Source: Cylindrospermopsis curvispora GIHE-G1
GTDB taxonomy: Bacteria; Cyanobacteriota; Cyanobacteriia; Cyanobacteriales; Nostocaceae
Reading direction: 5' to 3'
Assembly (NCBI RefSeq): GCF_014489415.1
Contig: NZ_CP060822.1
Span: 940,311-1,004,310, forward strand
DNA length: 64,000 nucleotides
The position numbers were made by a program, and so were the translations under genes. The notes under the pieces were generated by a model, which was given only the letters and a program-made list of their open reading frames with translations, made no database searches and was not told the DNA's origin. Shown one piece after another: positions 47,501-55,739 of the stretch. The stretch's first letter is position 1; every line of letters begins with the position of its first letter.

Positions 47501-48823
47501 CCAAATAAAAAGGAAGGTGATGTGTCTCAGTTAGACATTGAGAACTCCCTGCGTTTTAACAATGACCTATCACTAATTACGGTTACCGCCCAACAACTAC
47601 AGCACATAGTTGAGCATGCAGTAGCGGGTACTGCCCCAGGTACAACCCCAGGACAATTTCCCCAGATATCCGGGTTAAACTTTAGCTTTGATCCTAGCAA
47701 AACATCGATTCAGTTTAATAGTACGACTGGTGAAGTGAGTAGACAAGGTGAGCGGGTTCGCAATTTAGCAGTGGTGAAAGAAGATGGCTCATTGGTAGAC
47801 ATCATTGTGAAAGATGGTGTGTTAGTTGGAGATGCCAACCGCAGCTTTAGAATGGTAACACTAAACTTTCTGGCGGGTACTAGTGCTACTGCTGTCCTTG
47901 GTGGTGACAATTATCCTTTTCCCACTTTTGTCAAGCAAAATGCAAGCCTAGCCAACCGAGTAGATTTGCGCGGTGAAACGGCTGATGTCAATGGCAATGG
48001 CAAGGTTGATACTGCTTTAACTTTGGCTCCCGGCAAATTTACCTTTGCCCTTCCTGGTACGGAACAGGATGTTTTAGCTGAGTATCTTGGCGATCACTTT
48101 AGCACTAAGGCCTATGGAGTTCCTGATGTTAGTCCAGCATTTGATACTCGTATCCAAAACCTCACCTTCCGGGAAGACACGATTATTCCTAAACCAAGTC
48201 TGATTACTGGCACTCCCAATGCTGACACCATCCAAGCTGGCGTTAAGGAATTTACTGGCTTCAATAGCTTGGTATTTACGGGTGCTGGCAAAGACGAAGT
48301 GGATATCCCCATAGGCGGAGCTAAATCCTATGTTGGTTCTAATCGCATTTTCACTGGTAGTGGTGCAGATATAATCTCTGTAGCTGATGGAGATCGAGCC
48401 TTTGGGGGTAGTGGGGATGACCAGTTTGATGCCACAGAAGCCAGTAGCTACCGGATATCTGGTGGTGTGGGGAATGATATCTTCTCCCTCGGTGTTAATG
48501 GTCGTGCCATCGGTGGTGATGGTGATGACCGGTTCTTTGTGGGTGAAGGTGGAGGTAATATAATCTCCGGTGGTGCTGGTGCGGATCAATTTTGGATTCT
48601 CACAGATGACCCGACCCGCTTACAAACCCCCAATAGGATTGTTGACTACACCATCGGTACGGATGTAATAGGCATTGCCAACCAGTTTGCAAACTCTCTG
48701 GGCGACCTGACCTTCAGTGGTAGTGATATCAGCCTAAATGGTGTGTTAATTGCTACTCTAAACGGGGTGAATGCTGCAAGTGCAACCTTCGTTTTTGCCA
48801 ATCCTCCAGCTAATTTGCCCTAG
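44567..48823 (+). CDS. Extracellular 5'-nucleotidase/UDP-sugar hydrolase-like protein with propeller and C-terminal RTX-like cassette
   Basis: A 1418-residue protein. Residues about 1-505 are a choice-of-anchor-I-type propeller (SVEVGFLPDMLTFTPDGK, VEPEYIAISPDGLTAAITL). Residues 520-900 are a metallophosphatase domain with HGSDFEGG, SSGDNY, ALGNHEFDLG, LLAHMQQL and IIAGGNHTIL. Residues about 910-1190 are the 5'-nucleotidase C-terminal domain with LKNGGGIRDN. Residues about 1210-1418 are the shared Ca-binding cassette (RAIGGDGDDRFFVGEGGG). There is no N-terminal signal peptide, so type I secretion through the C-terminus is expected. GGAG and a Pho box lie upstream. Likely role: dephosphorylating extracellular nucleotides for phosphate. 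Confidence 0.85.
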   Translation: MAIRLNKVGSATSTTNSEIPAFDSISKRLYVVAASVVDIYTMTTTGALTSVGKLTPGFSPTSGTAAPNSIAIKNGIVAVAYEIKDTATGTHQRGRVSFFDGGNGNFINSVEVGFLPDMLTFTPDGKKVLVANEGEPNENYSSDPEGSVSIIDLTNGPANATVQEAKFNAFDSQLATLRSQGLRVIGNNTTLSQDVEPEYIAISPDGLTAAITLQEANAIAFLDVASATITSIKPLGLKNHNLVGNGIDPSDRDVNGTSGGGGKINIANWPVFGMYQPDAIASFISNGQTYYITANEGDSRVRPTSNNSFGNEGTIFNEESRVGDAFYVLDPTVFPNASDLKKPEKLGRLVVSNKSGDADGDGDFDQIQAFGARSFTIWDSSGNLIFYSGDQLEKLTAQFNPTGFNSDGAPNAGFDTRSDNKGPEPEGVTVGVIDGRTYAFVGLERVGDVIVYDITNASNPTFVQYVNTAEDRSAEGLIFVPSVDSPTGKPLVITANEVSNTVSVFETVAAITSTGNFTLQVLHGSDFEGGIPAVTDAIGFSAVVNKLKDDPKYKTNTLILSSGDNYIPGAFFNASSDTSLNNVGGLGSSTAPVIGRGDIGILNGIGIQASALGNHEFDLGVRQVRDILRTGSGNPGTNFPYLSTNLDFSPEITAGNLSATDLAANQNTADASSIKGKIAKSTIINVAGIDGITGTADDQRIGIVGATTPTLANISSSGSTIVKPANPIDYDALAAEIQTSVDILKAQGINKIILLAHMQQLTIERDELAKRLRDVDIIIAGGNHTILSDANDGLRTGDSSKGDYPIVKTGADGKPILVVSTDANYKYVGRLVAEFDQDGVIQVNKLDSAINGAYATDDAGVDRVYGSDVDPRAVANPNVVAIADGIKNLLASKDNLIVGKASVFLNGTREDVRTQETNFGNLTADANLWYAKQLDPSVVIALKNGGGIRDNIGAIGTGAGAISKDDVVKLPTQPNPLAPNKKEGDVSQLDIENSLRFNNDLSLITVTAQQLQHIVEHAVAGTAPGTTPGQFPQISGLNFSFDPSKTSIQFNSTTGEVSRQGERVRNLAVVKEDGSLVDIIVKDGVLVGDANRSFRMVTLNFLAGTSATAVLGGDNYPFPTFVKQNASLANRVDLRGETADVNGNGKVDTALTLAPGKFTFALPGTEQDVLAEYLGDHFSTKAYGVPDVSPAFDTRIQNLTFREDTIIPKPSLITGTPNADTIQAGVKEFTGFNSLVFTGAGKDEVDIPIGGAKSYVGSNRIFTGSGADIISVADGDRAFGGSGDDQFDATEASSYRISGGVGNDIFSLGVNGRAIGGDGDDRFFVGEGGGNIISGGAGADQFWILTDDPTRLQTPNRIVDYTIGTDVIGIANQFANSLGDLTFSGSDISLNGVLIATLNGVNAASATFVFANPPANLP
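48204..48810 (+). repeat. Shared C-terminal cassette, copy 1
   Basis: Begins ITGTPNADTIQAG and ends LNGVNAASATFVF. It recurs at the ends of the next three genes, nearly base for base over the last 400 or so bases. Confidence 0.85.
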
Positions 48824-48840
48824 GCCTCGCTTTGTAATCT

Positions 48841-48880
48841 TGGTGTCTTTGTGGTAAGTAATTAAAACCACAAAGGCACA
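48841..48880 (+). terminator. Long hairpin between the first two secreted-protein genes
   Basis: GGTGTCTTTGTGGT (ending 48855) pairs with ACCACAAAGGCACA (48867-48880). Related hairpins follow the next genes. No T run, so it may stabilise or end the transcript. Confidence 0.55.
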
Positions 48881-48915
48881 AGGAGTCCTCTAATTCATTT
48901 CAGAGACACACTACA

Positions 48916-51900
48916 ATGAGTAACACTTATCATAATTTAGCAACGGGTGGTTTTACACAAAACTGGACAGATACCACAGGAATTACAATAAATAATGATT
49001 GGAGTAATATTCCTAGTATTATTGGTTATAGAGGTGATGATTTAACCAATGCTACTGGAGTTGATCCGCAAACTGTGATTGCCGATGGTACTGGGGTTAT
49101 TAATGTTATTGCCAACCAGTCTAACCCTAATACAGTTACTACTGGAGGAGTAGCTGAGTTTGAAATTAGTGATCCTGTGGTTTCCCTGCAGGGTTCCGGT
49201 ACAGCGGATGCTCCTTTTTTATTAATTCACCTAAATACTCTGGGTGTTACCAATATCAATATCTCCTACAACCTGCGTGATATTGATGGCTCGACGGACA
49301 ATGCAGTGCAGGCGGTAGGTTTGCAATATCGCATTGGAACAACAAGTAATTTCACGAATATTCCTAGCGGTTATGTTGCTGATGCCAGTTCTGGTCCTAG
49401 CTTGGCAAATTTGGTGACACCTGTTAGCGCTATTTTGCCCACAGAAGCAGAAAACCAAGCTCAATTACAGGTAAGGATTATCACCACAAATGCCCCAGGT
49501 AACGATGAATGGATTGGTATTGATAATATCAATATTGTGGGCACGCCACAAACTGCTTCGGCATCGGGAATAACCCTTACCCAGTCGGGCAACTCTACCG
49601 ATGTAGCTGAAGGTGGTGGGACTGATACTTACTCTGTGGTGCTGAATAGTCAACCCACCGCCAATGTGACGATCACTATTAATGCGGGTTCACAACTCAC
49701 TACTAATATTACCAGTCTTACCTTTACGCCACAAGACTGGAATGTTGCCCAAAATGTCACGGTAGCAGCGATTGATGGTGCTAATTTTGAGGGTAATCAC
49801 ACAGGTACATTGACCCATACGGTAACAAGTACGGATACTAATTACAATAATTTGGCTGTTCCCAATATTACTGCTAATATTACTGATAATGAGGCAGAAA
49901 CTGCGCCTACGATTCAGATTCGCATTACTGAATATATGTATTCAGGTGCAAATGGTGAATTTGTTGAATTAACCAATATTGGCAATACATCGATCGACTT
50001 CACGAACTGGAGCTATGACGACAATTCCCGAATTCCCGGTTCCTTCTCATTAAGCGGTTTTGGCACTGTCCAAGCTGGGGAATCGGTAATCTTTACGGAA
50101 GCGGCTAATAGCAGTGACTTCCGCACAGCTTGGGGATTAGCGCCGTCGGTAAAGGTGATTGCAGGTTCCAATCAAGGGTTGGGGCGTGCTGATGAGATCA
50201 ATATCTACAATCAGAATAATCAACGGGTTGATCGCCTGACCTATGACGATGGCACGATCAGTGGTTCTGTCCGCACCCAAAATGTCAGCGCTTGGACAGG
50301 TGTAACAAATTTGGGGCTGAATGATGCGACCAAGTGGCAACTCTCTACTGTCGCTGATGCTCAAGGTTCGGTGACATCCACAGGCGGAGATATTGGTAAT
50401 CCTGGACGCTATGGGATTGGCACTGTGTCAAGCATTGTCTTGACCCAAACCGGTGGCAACACTGGCGTTATGGAAGGTGGCGCAACTGATACCTATACTC
50501 TCGCGTTAACCAGCACCCCAACTGCCCCGGTAAATATCAATGTTACGGTCAGCGATGGGCAGACTTTAGTTAGTACGGATGGTGTAAATTTTGGAACTAC
50601 AGCAATTCTTGCTTTAACAGATATTGTTGCTAAAATAATTACGGTGCGAGCTGTTGATGACAGCATTTTTGAATTCAAGCCCCATACTGGTGCGATCGCC
50701 CATACAGTGACTAGCAATGATTCTACTTATAATAGTCTTACTATTCCTAACCTCAATATCAGCATTGGGGATAACGATACTGCTCCTAATCTACCCGCAA
50801 TCAGGATTACGGAATATCAATACGATGGCAATGGCAGTGAATTTTTTGAGTTGACTAATATTGGGAACACGGCCATTGATTTGACAGGATGGAGCTATGA
50901 CGATGACTCAAGAATTGCTGGTACTGTTTCACTTAGTGACTTTGGCATCCTGCAGGCGGGGGAATCGGTCATTATTACGGAAGCTGGAGCGGAGATTTTT
51001 CGTGCTGATTGGGGACTTGCACCAACAGTGAAAATCATCGGTGGCTTAACCGTTAACCTCGGGCGCGAAGATGAAATCAATATCTTCAACAATAATGGAA
51101 TCCTTGTCGATAGCTTGATCTATGGTGACAGCACCAGATTCCCCGGTACAGGGCGCACCCAAAATGTCAGCGCTTGGACAGCGGCGGCCAATTTGGGCAA
51201 GAACGATATTACCCAATGGGCTTTGTCAACGGTTGGCGATGGTCTAAATTCTTATAACTCCCTGAGTGGTGGTACGGGTAACCCCAGTAGTTATAGCAGT
51301 GCGTCTGTGCCAAGTCCCGCAATATTAATAGCGCAGTCAGGTGGCAATACTGCCATTACGGAGGGTGTTTCAACTGACACCTACACAGTGGTACTCAGAA
51401 GCCAACCCACCGCCAATGTTACGGTTGATGTGGTGGCTAGTTCCCAATTGAATGTAACTAATACTTCCCTCACTTTTACCCCTGCCAATTGGAATGTGGC
51501 ACAAACGGTGACAGTGACTGGGGTTGACGATAATTTGTTTGAAGATGCACATACGGGTGCAATCAGCCATAGTGCCACTAGTACGGATACGCGCTACAAC
51601 CGTATTACTATTCCCTCGGTGAATGTGAACATTACTGATAATGATGTGGCGGTGGGCGCAGTTCCTTCAATTACCGAAAATACCACTTCACCTTTGATCA
51701 GTTTAGCGACCACGGGGATAGGCGTATTGAGTGGGGTGATTGGTGATCCCACAGACCCCGCGAGTACCTTGGGCATTGACTTTGCGATCGCTGATGCAGA
51801 TACGTCTTTAAATAATCTTACTGTGACAGTAAGTAGCAGCAATCAAACGGTTGTCACCAATGGCAATTTGGTTTTGAGTGGCACAGACATAACCCGCAAC

Positions 51901-54900
51901 CTCAAGATCACGCCTACGGGTGTGGGCTTTTCCGATATCACCTTGACAGTCAATGATGGCAATAATGTTGTCACTTACAAAATCAATTACGCGGCTTCCC
52001 AAGGTTCTGTTAGCCCCAATACTACTCGCTTCCATACAGGCACCAGTGATGCTTCCACAGCGATCGCCATTGACGATCAATATATGTTGGTTGGAGATGA
52101 CGAAGATCAACGCATTCGCCTCTACGATCGCACTAAATCGGGCGCACCAATTACCAGCTTCGATTTTGGTTCTGTGACGGGATTAACCTCAGAGGTGGAT
52201 CTGGAAGGTTCGGTGAAAATTGGCAACAGGATTTACTGGATCGGTTCCCATGGTAATAACTCCAGCAATCAAGATGCTCCCAATCGTGAACGCCTGTTTG
52301 CCACCACCATCACAGGTACGGGGGTGAATACCACCCTCACCTTTGCGGGATACTATCAATTTTTAGAAGATGACCTCATCGCTTGGGACAATAGCAATGG
52401 TCATGGATTGGGGGTAGGCTTCCTTGGACTTGGTGCAAGTGCAGCTTCGGGTGTATCTGTAAGCGTTGTCAATGGTTTCAATATCGAAGGTTTGACCACT
52501 TCTCCCGATGGCAATAGCCTATATGTGGCATTCCGCACACCGCTAGAACCCACTGGCGATCGCACCAAAGCCTTAATCGTTCCCGTTACCAACTTGGGCA
52601 CCATTCTCAATACCAATGGCGGTACTACAGGATCCGCCACCTTTGGCGCACCAATTCAGCTAGACCTGGGCGGACGCGGCATTCGCAGCATTGAACGCAA
52701 CAGCACAGGGCAGTATGTGATCATTGCAGGAGCTGTGGGCGCATCCACAAATAGCGCTCCCAATGATTTCCGTCTTTACACATGGACAGGCAACCCTACA
52801 GACAAACCCCTATTGCGAGCCACGGATCTCACGGCCCTGGATAGCAATGGCAGTTTTGAGGGCATTGTCACCGTTCCTGAGAACCTCACTGGTGATAGCA
52901 AGATTCAACTATTGGTGGATAATGGGGACACCTTTTGGTATGGCAACAGCACTGCTTCCAAGAATTTGAACCAAGACAACTGGCAGAAATTCCGCACTGA
53001 AGTGGTGACCTTGGGACCGATCAAGATCCACCAAATCCAAGGTAACGCTGTCAGTCAAACTTCCGCCGGTGGCCGCGCTGATATTAGTCCACTCAATGGT
53101 CAGACAGTAACAATCGAAGCAATCGTAGTAGGTGACTTCCAGGCTGGTGATACAGACACTAAGCGGAACTTGAATGGCTTTTACGTTCAGGAAGAAGATA
53201 CTGATGGAGATGGGAATGTACTTACGTCTGAAGGTATTTTTGTATTTGACGGCTCTAATTCTAGTGTAGCGGTCAGTCGGGGAGACAAGATTAAAATCAC
53301 AGGAACGATTAGCGAGTTCTTTGGGGAAACCCAACTTACTCCCACAACAGTTACCATCATCAGTTCTGGCAATACCCTGCCCACAGCGGCAAATATTACC
53401 CTACCCACTCCTACCACTAGCCTCAGCCAAGGGGGAACGCCTCAGCCAGATTTGGAAGCCTTTGAAGGGATGTTAGTTAAGTTCACGAACACCCTGACGG
53501 TGACGGAGATGTTTAACCTCGATCGCTTTAACGAGATCAAGTTAGCTCAAGGCGATCGCCCCCAACAGTTCACCCAGTTTAATAACCCGGATGTAGCGGG
53601 CTATGCAGCACACCGGGTGGAGGTTGGTTCCCGCACCATCACTTATGATGATGGGTTAAGTGTTCAAAATGCTCTGATTGGGAATCTGGATGGCTTTGGT
53701 CCTATATTTAACACTGCTAGTAATATCCGCATGGGGGATAGAATTACAGATTTATCTGGTGTTCTTAGCTATCAGTGGGCCGGTAATGCTGCCAGTGGTG
53801 CAACCTGGCGGGTAAGATCTACTCAGGATGGTCAGAATAGGTTTACTAAGGTAAATGATCGTCCTGTAACTCCTAAGACAGTGGGTGGTTCTATTAAAGT
53901 TACGGGTTTTAATGTCCTTAATTACTTCAAAACAATTGATCTGCCTGGTGTGAATACGGTGATTGGTCAAGATCCTCGTGGTGCGGACAGCATGGATGAG
54001 TTTAATCGCCAAACGGACAAACTAGTTACTGCCCTACTAGCTATCAATGCGGATGTTTTAGGTTTAGCGGAACTGGAAAATGACTTTTTGGCGGGTTCTA
54101 GTGGGAATGGGATTGAGTACCTCACAAATCAGCTTAATGCAAAAGCTGGCGCTGGAACCTATGCCTGGGTGAATCCAGGAACTCAGTTTGTGGGCAGTGA
54201 TGCGATCGCGGTGGGACTGATCTACAAACCTATGGCGGTGAGTCTGTTAGGGGATGTAGCTATTCTGAATAGTTCTGAATTTATGGATCCTAACAACACA
54301 GGGCAGGATCGTAACCGTCCTGCAGTAGCACAAACCTTCCAAGATTTAGCAACTAACGAAAAATTTACGGTAGTAGTAAATCACCTAAAGTCTAAAGGCG
54401 CTTCTGAACTAACAGACATCAACTCTCCAGACTACGATCAAAACGATGGTCAGGGCTTCTGGAACAATACCCGGACTAAAGCAATCCAGGCGCTAGTGGA
54501 CTGGCTCAACACCAATCCTACCAAGGTGAATGACTCAGATTATCTGCTCCTTGGTGACTTTAACGCCTATGCTCAGGAAGATCCGGTGAAAGTGCTAAAA
54601 AATGCTGGCTATATCGACCTGGCCTCCGCATTTCATCAAGGGACTACCGCATCCTACGTGTTTGATGGTCAAACCGGTACTCTGGACTATGCCTTTGCCA
54701 GTGCAAGCCTAGCACAGCAGGTAACAGGAGCAACAGAGTGGGCGATCAACAGTGATGAGGCCGATGGGATAGACTATAACCTTGACTTCGGAAGAGATGC
54801 TGCTATTTTTGATGGTACCACCCCTTACCGATCCTCCGATCATGACCCGGTTATTGTGGGACTTAATCTGGTCTCCTCTGTTAACGAACCTCCTCTAATT

Positions 54901-55512
54901 ATCAGTGGAACCTCTGGCCCAGACAATTTAAAAGCAGGAGTGAACTTTGCTGGTGTAAACCAAATCATATTTACTGGAGCAGGTTCTGATATGGTAGATA
55001 TTCCCATTGGCGGAGCCAAGCCCAGTCTAGGTTCCAATAGCATCTTCACTGGCAGTGGTGCAGATACAATCTCTGTGGCTGATGGAGATCGGGCCTTTGG
55101 TGGTAGTGGGCATGACCAGTTTGATGCCACAGAAGCCACTGGCTACCGGATCTCTGGTGGTGTGGGTAATGATATCTTCTCCCTCGGTGTTAATGGTCGT
55201 GCCATCGGTGGTGATGGTGATGACCGGTTCTTCGTGGGTGAAGGTGGAGGTAATATAATCTCCGGTGGTGCTGGTGCGGATCAGTTTTGGATTCTTACTG
55301 ATGACCCTACCAAATTAAAAGCATCTAACACGATTGTTGACTACACCATCGGTACGGATGTAATAGGCATTGCCAACCAGGTGGCCGACTCTGTGGATGA
55401 TCTAACCTTGAGTGGTAGTAATATCAGCGTAAATGGTGTGTTAATTGCCACCCTCAACGGGGTGAACGCTGCAAGTGCAACCTTCGTTTTTGGCAGTCCC
55501 TTGGCCAGCTAG
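48916..55512 (+). CDS. ExeM/NucH-like extracellular nuclease with lamin-tail, Calx-beta-like and RTX-like modules
   Basis: A 2198-residue multidomain protein. The N-terminal about 210 residues are a beta domain. Three Calx-beta-like repeats (SLTFTPQDWNVAQNVTV and ANWNVAQTVTVTGVDD types) alternate with two lamin-tail domains (IRITEYMYSGANGEFVELTN; IRITEYQYDGNGSEFFELTN). A DUF3616-like propeller spans about 1035-1340, an OB-fold about 1375-1600 and an endonuclease/exonuclease/phosphatase domain about 1650-1985 (LGLAELENDF, VVNHLKSKGASE, LLLGDFNAYAQEDP, SSDHDPVIVGL). The last 200 residues are the shared Ca-binding cassette. No signal peptide. It should degrade extracellular DNA or RNA. Confidence 0.85.
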   Translation: MSNTYHNLATGGFTQNWTDTTGITINNDWSNIPSIIGYRGDDLTNATGVDPQTVIADGTGVINVIANQSNPNTVTTGGVAEFEISDPVVSLQGSGTADAPFLLIHLNTLGVTNINISYNLRDIDGSTDNAVQAVGLQYRIGTTSNFTNIPSGYVADASSGPSLANLVTPVSAILPTEAENQAQLQVRIITTNAPGNDEWIGIDNINIVGTPQTASASGITLTQSGNSTDVAEGGGTDTYSVVLNSQPTANVTITINAGSQLTTNITSLTFTPQDWNVAQNVTVAAIDGANFEGNHTGTLTHTVTSTDTNYNNLAVPNITANITDNEAETAPTIQIRITEYMYSGANGEFVELTNIGNTSIDFTNWSYDDNSRIPGSFSLSGFGTVQAGESVIFTEAANSSDFRTAWGLAPSVKVIAGSNQGLGRADEINIYNQNNQRVDRLTYDDGTISGSVRTQNVSAWTGVTNLGLNDATKWQLSTVADAQGSVTSTGGDIGNPGRYGIGTVSSIVLTQTGGNTGVMEGGATDTYTLALTSTPTAPVNINVTVSDGQTLVSTDGVNFGTTAILALTDIVAKIITVRAVDDSIFEFKPHTGAIAHTVTSNDSTYNSLTIPNLNISIGDNDTAPNLPAIRITEYQYDGNGSEFFELTNIGNTAIDLTGWSYDDDSRIAGTVSLSDFGILQAGESVIITEAGAEIFRADWGLAPTVKIIGGLTVNLGREDEINIFNNNGILVDSLIYGDSTRFPGTGRTQNVSAWTAAANLGKNDITQWALSTVGDGLNSYNSLSGGTGNPSSYSSASVPSPAILIAQSGGNTAITEGVSTDTYTVVLRSQPTANVTVDVVASSQLNVTNTSLTFTPANWNVAQTVTVTGVDDNLFEDAHTGAISHSATSTDTRYNRITIPSVNVNITDNDVAVGAVPSITENTTSPLISLATTGIGVLSGVIGDPTDPASTLGIDFAIADADTSLNNLTVTVSSSNQTVVTNGNLVLSGTDITRNLKITPTGVGFSDITLTVNDGNNVVTYKINYAASQGSVSPNTTRFHTGTSDASTAIAIDDQYMLVGDDEDQRIRLYDRTKSGAPITSFDFGSVTGLTSEVDLEGSVKIGNRIYWIGSHGNNSSNQDAPNRERLFATTITGTGVNTTLTFAGYYQFLEDDLIAWDNSNGHGLGVGFLGLGASAASGVSVSVVNGFNIEGLTTSPDGNSLYVAFRTPLEPTGDRTKALIVPVTNLGTILNTNGGTTGSATFGAPIQLDLGGRGIRSIERNSTGQYVIIAGAVGASTNSAPNDFRLYTWTGNPTDKPLLRATDLTALDSNGSFEGIVTVPENLTGDSKIQLLVDNGDTFWYGNSTASKNLNQDNWQKFRTEVVTLGPIKIHQIQGNAVSQTSAGGRADISPLNGQTVTIEAIVVGDFQAGDTDTKRNLNGFYVQEEDTDGDGNVLTSEGIFVFDGSNSSVAVSRGDKIKITGTISEFFGETQLTPTTVTIISSGNTLPTAANITLPTPTTSLSQGGTPQPDLEAFEGMLVKFTNTLTVTEMFNLDRFNEIKLAQGDRPQQFTQFNNPDVAGYAAHRVEVGSRTITYDDGLSVQNALIGNLDGFGPIFNTASNIRMGDRITDLSGVLSYQWAGNAASGATWRVRSTQDGQNRFTKVNDRPVTPKTVGGSIKVTGFNVLNYFKTIDLPGVNTVIGQDPRGADSMDEFNRQTDKLVTALLAINADVLGLAELENDFLAGSSGNGIEYLTNQLNAKAGAGTYAWVNPGTQFVGSDAIAVGLIYKPMAVSLLGDVAILNSSEFMDPNNTGQDRNRPAVAQTFQDLATNEKFTVVVNHLKSKGASELTDINSPDYDQNDGQGFWNNTRTKAIQALVDWLNTNPTKVNDSDYLLLGDFNAYAQEDPVKVLKNAGYIDLASAFHQGTTASYVFDGQTGTLDYAFASASLAQQVTGATEWAINSDEADGIDYNLDFGRDAAIFDGTTPYRSSDHDPVIVGLNLVSSVNEPPLIISGTSGPDNLKAGVNFAGVNQIIFTGAGSDMVDIPIGGAKPSLGSNSIFTGSGADTISVADGDRAFGGSGHDQFDATEATGYRISGGVGNDIFSLGVNGRAIGGDGDDRFFVGEGGGNIISGGAGADQFWILTDDPTKLKASNTIVDYTIGTDVIGIANQVADSVDDLTLSGSNISVNGVLIATLNGVNAASATFVFGSPLAS
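54904..55497 (+). repeat. Shared C-terminal cassette, copy 2
   Basis: Starts more divergent (GTSGPDNLKAGVNFAGVNQI) and becomes almost identical to the other copies from FTGSGADTISVADGDRAFGG onward. Confidence 0.85.
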
Positions 55513-55537
55513 TAGAGATTAAATTGGCCTGAGCTTT

Positions 55538-55573
55538 TGTGTTTTTGTGGTGAATTTATACCACAAAGACACA
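55538..55573 (+). terminator. Long hairpin after the nuclease gene
   Basis: TGTGTTTTTGTGGT (55538-55551) pairs with ACCACAAAGACACA (55560-55573), 14 base pairs with one G-U, loop GAATTTAT. Copies lie at 58461-58496 and 61719-61754. Confidence 0.6.
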
Positions 55574-55589
55574 GATTATTGAAGAAATA

Positions 55590-55619
55590 CTTTAACTTAA
55601 CCCTAACCATACCTTAAAC
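55590..55619 (+). promoter_or_regulatory. Pho-box-like triple repeat upstream of the 893-residue protein gene
   Basis: CTTTAACT (55590), CCCTAACC (55601) and CCTTAAAC (55612) repeat at an 11-base period. A TATTTA box near 55630 is at a plausible -10 distance. The gene starts 120 bases downstream. Confidence 0.65.
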
Positions 55620-55739
55620 AAATTATCTGTATTTATCCTGTAGAGTTACCAAAGAAGTTTTACCCTCTCAGGAATATCTTTAACTAGATCCTGGGAAAAC
55701 TGAGATTTCACCGTAGATTCACAGCAAATAAGGAAAGAT

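Noticed and set aside
48074-48589. 171-residue antisense ORF in the nucleotidase tail
   Set aside because: It is a by-product of codon bias in the Gly/Asp-rich cassette and has no ribosome site or family match.
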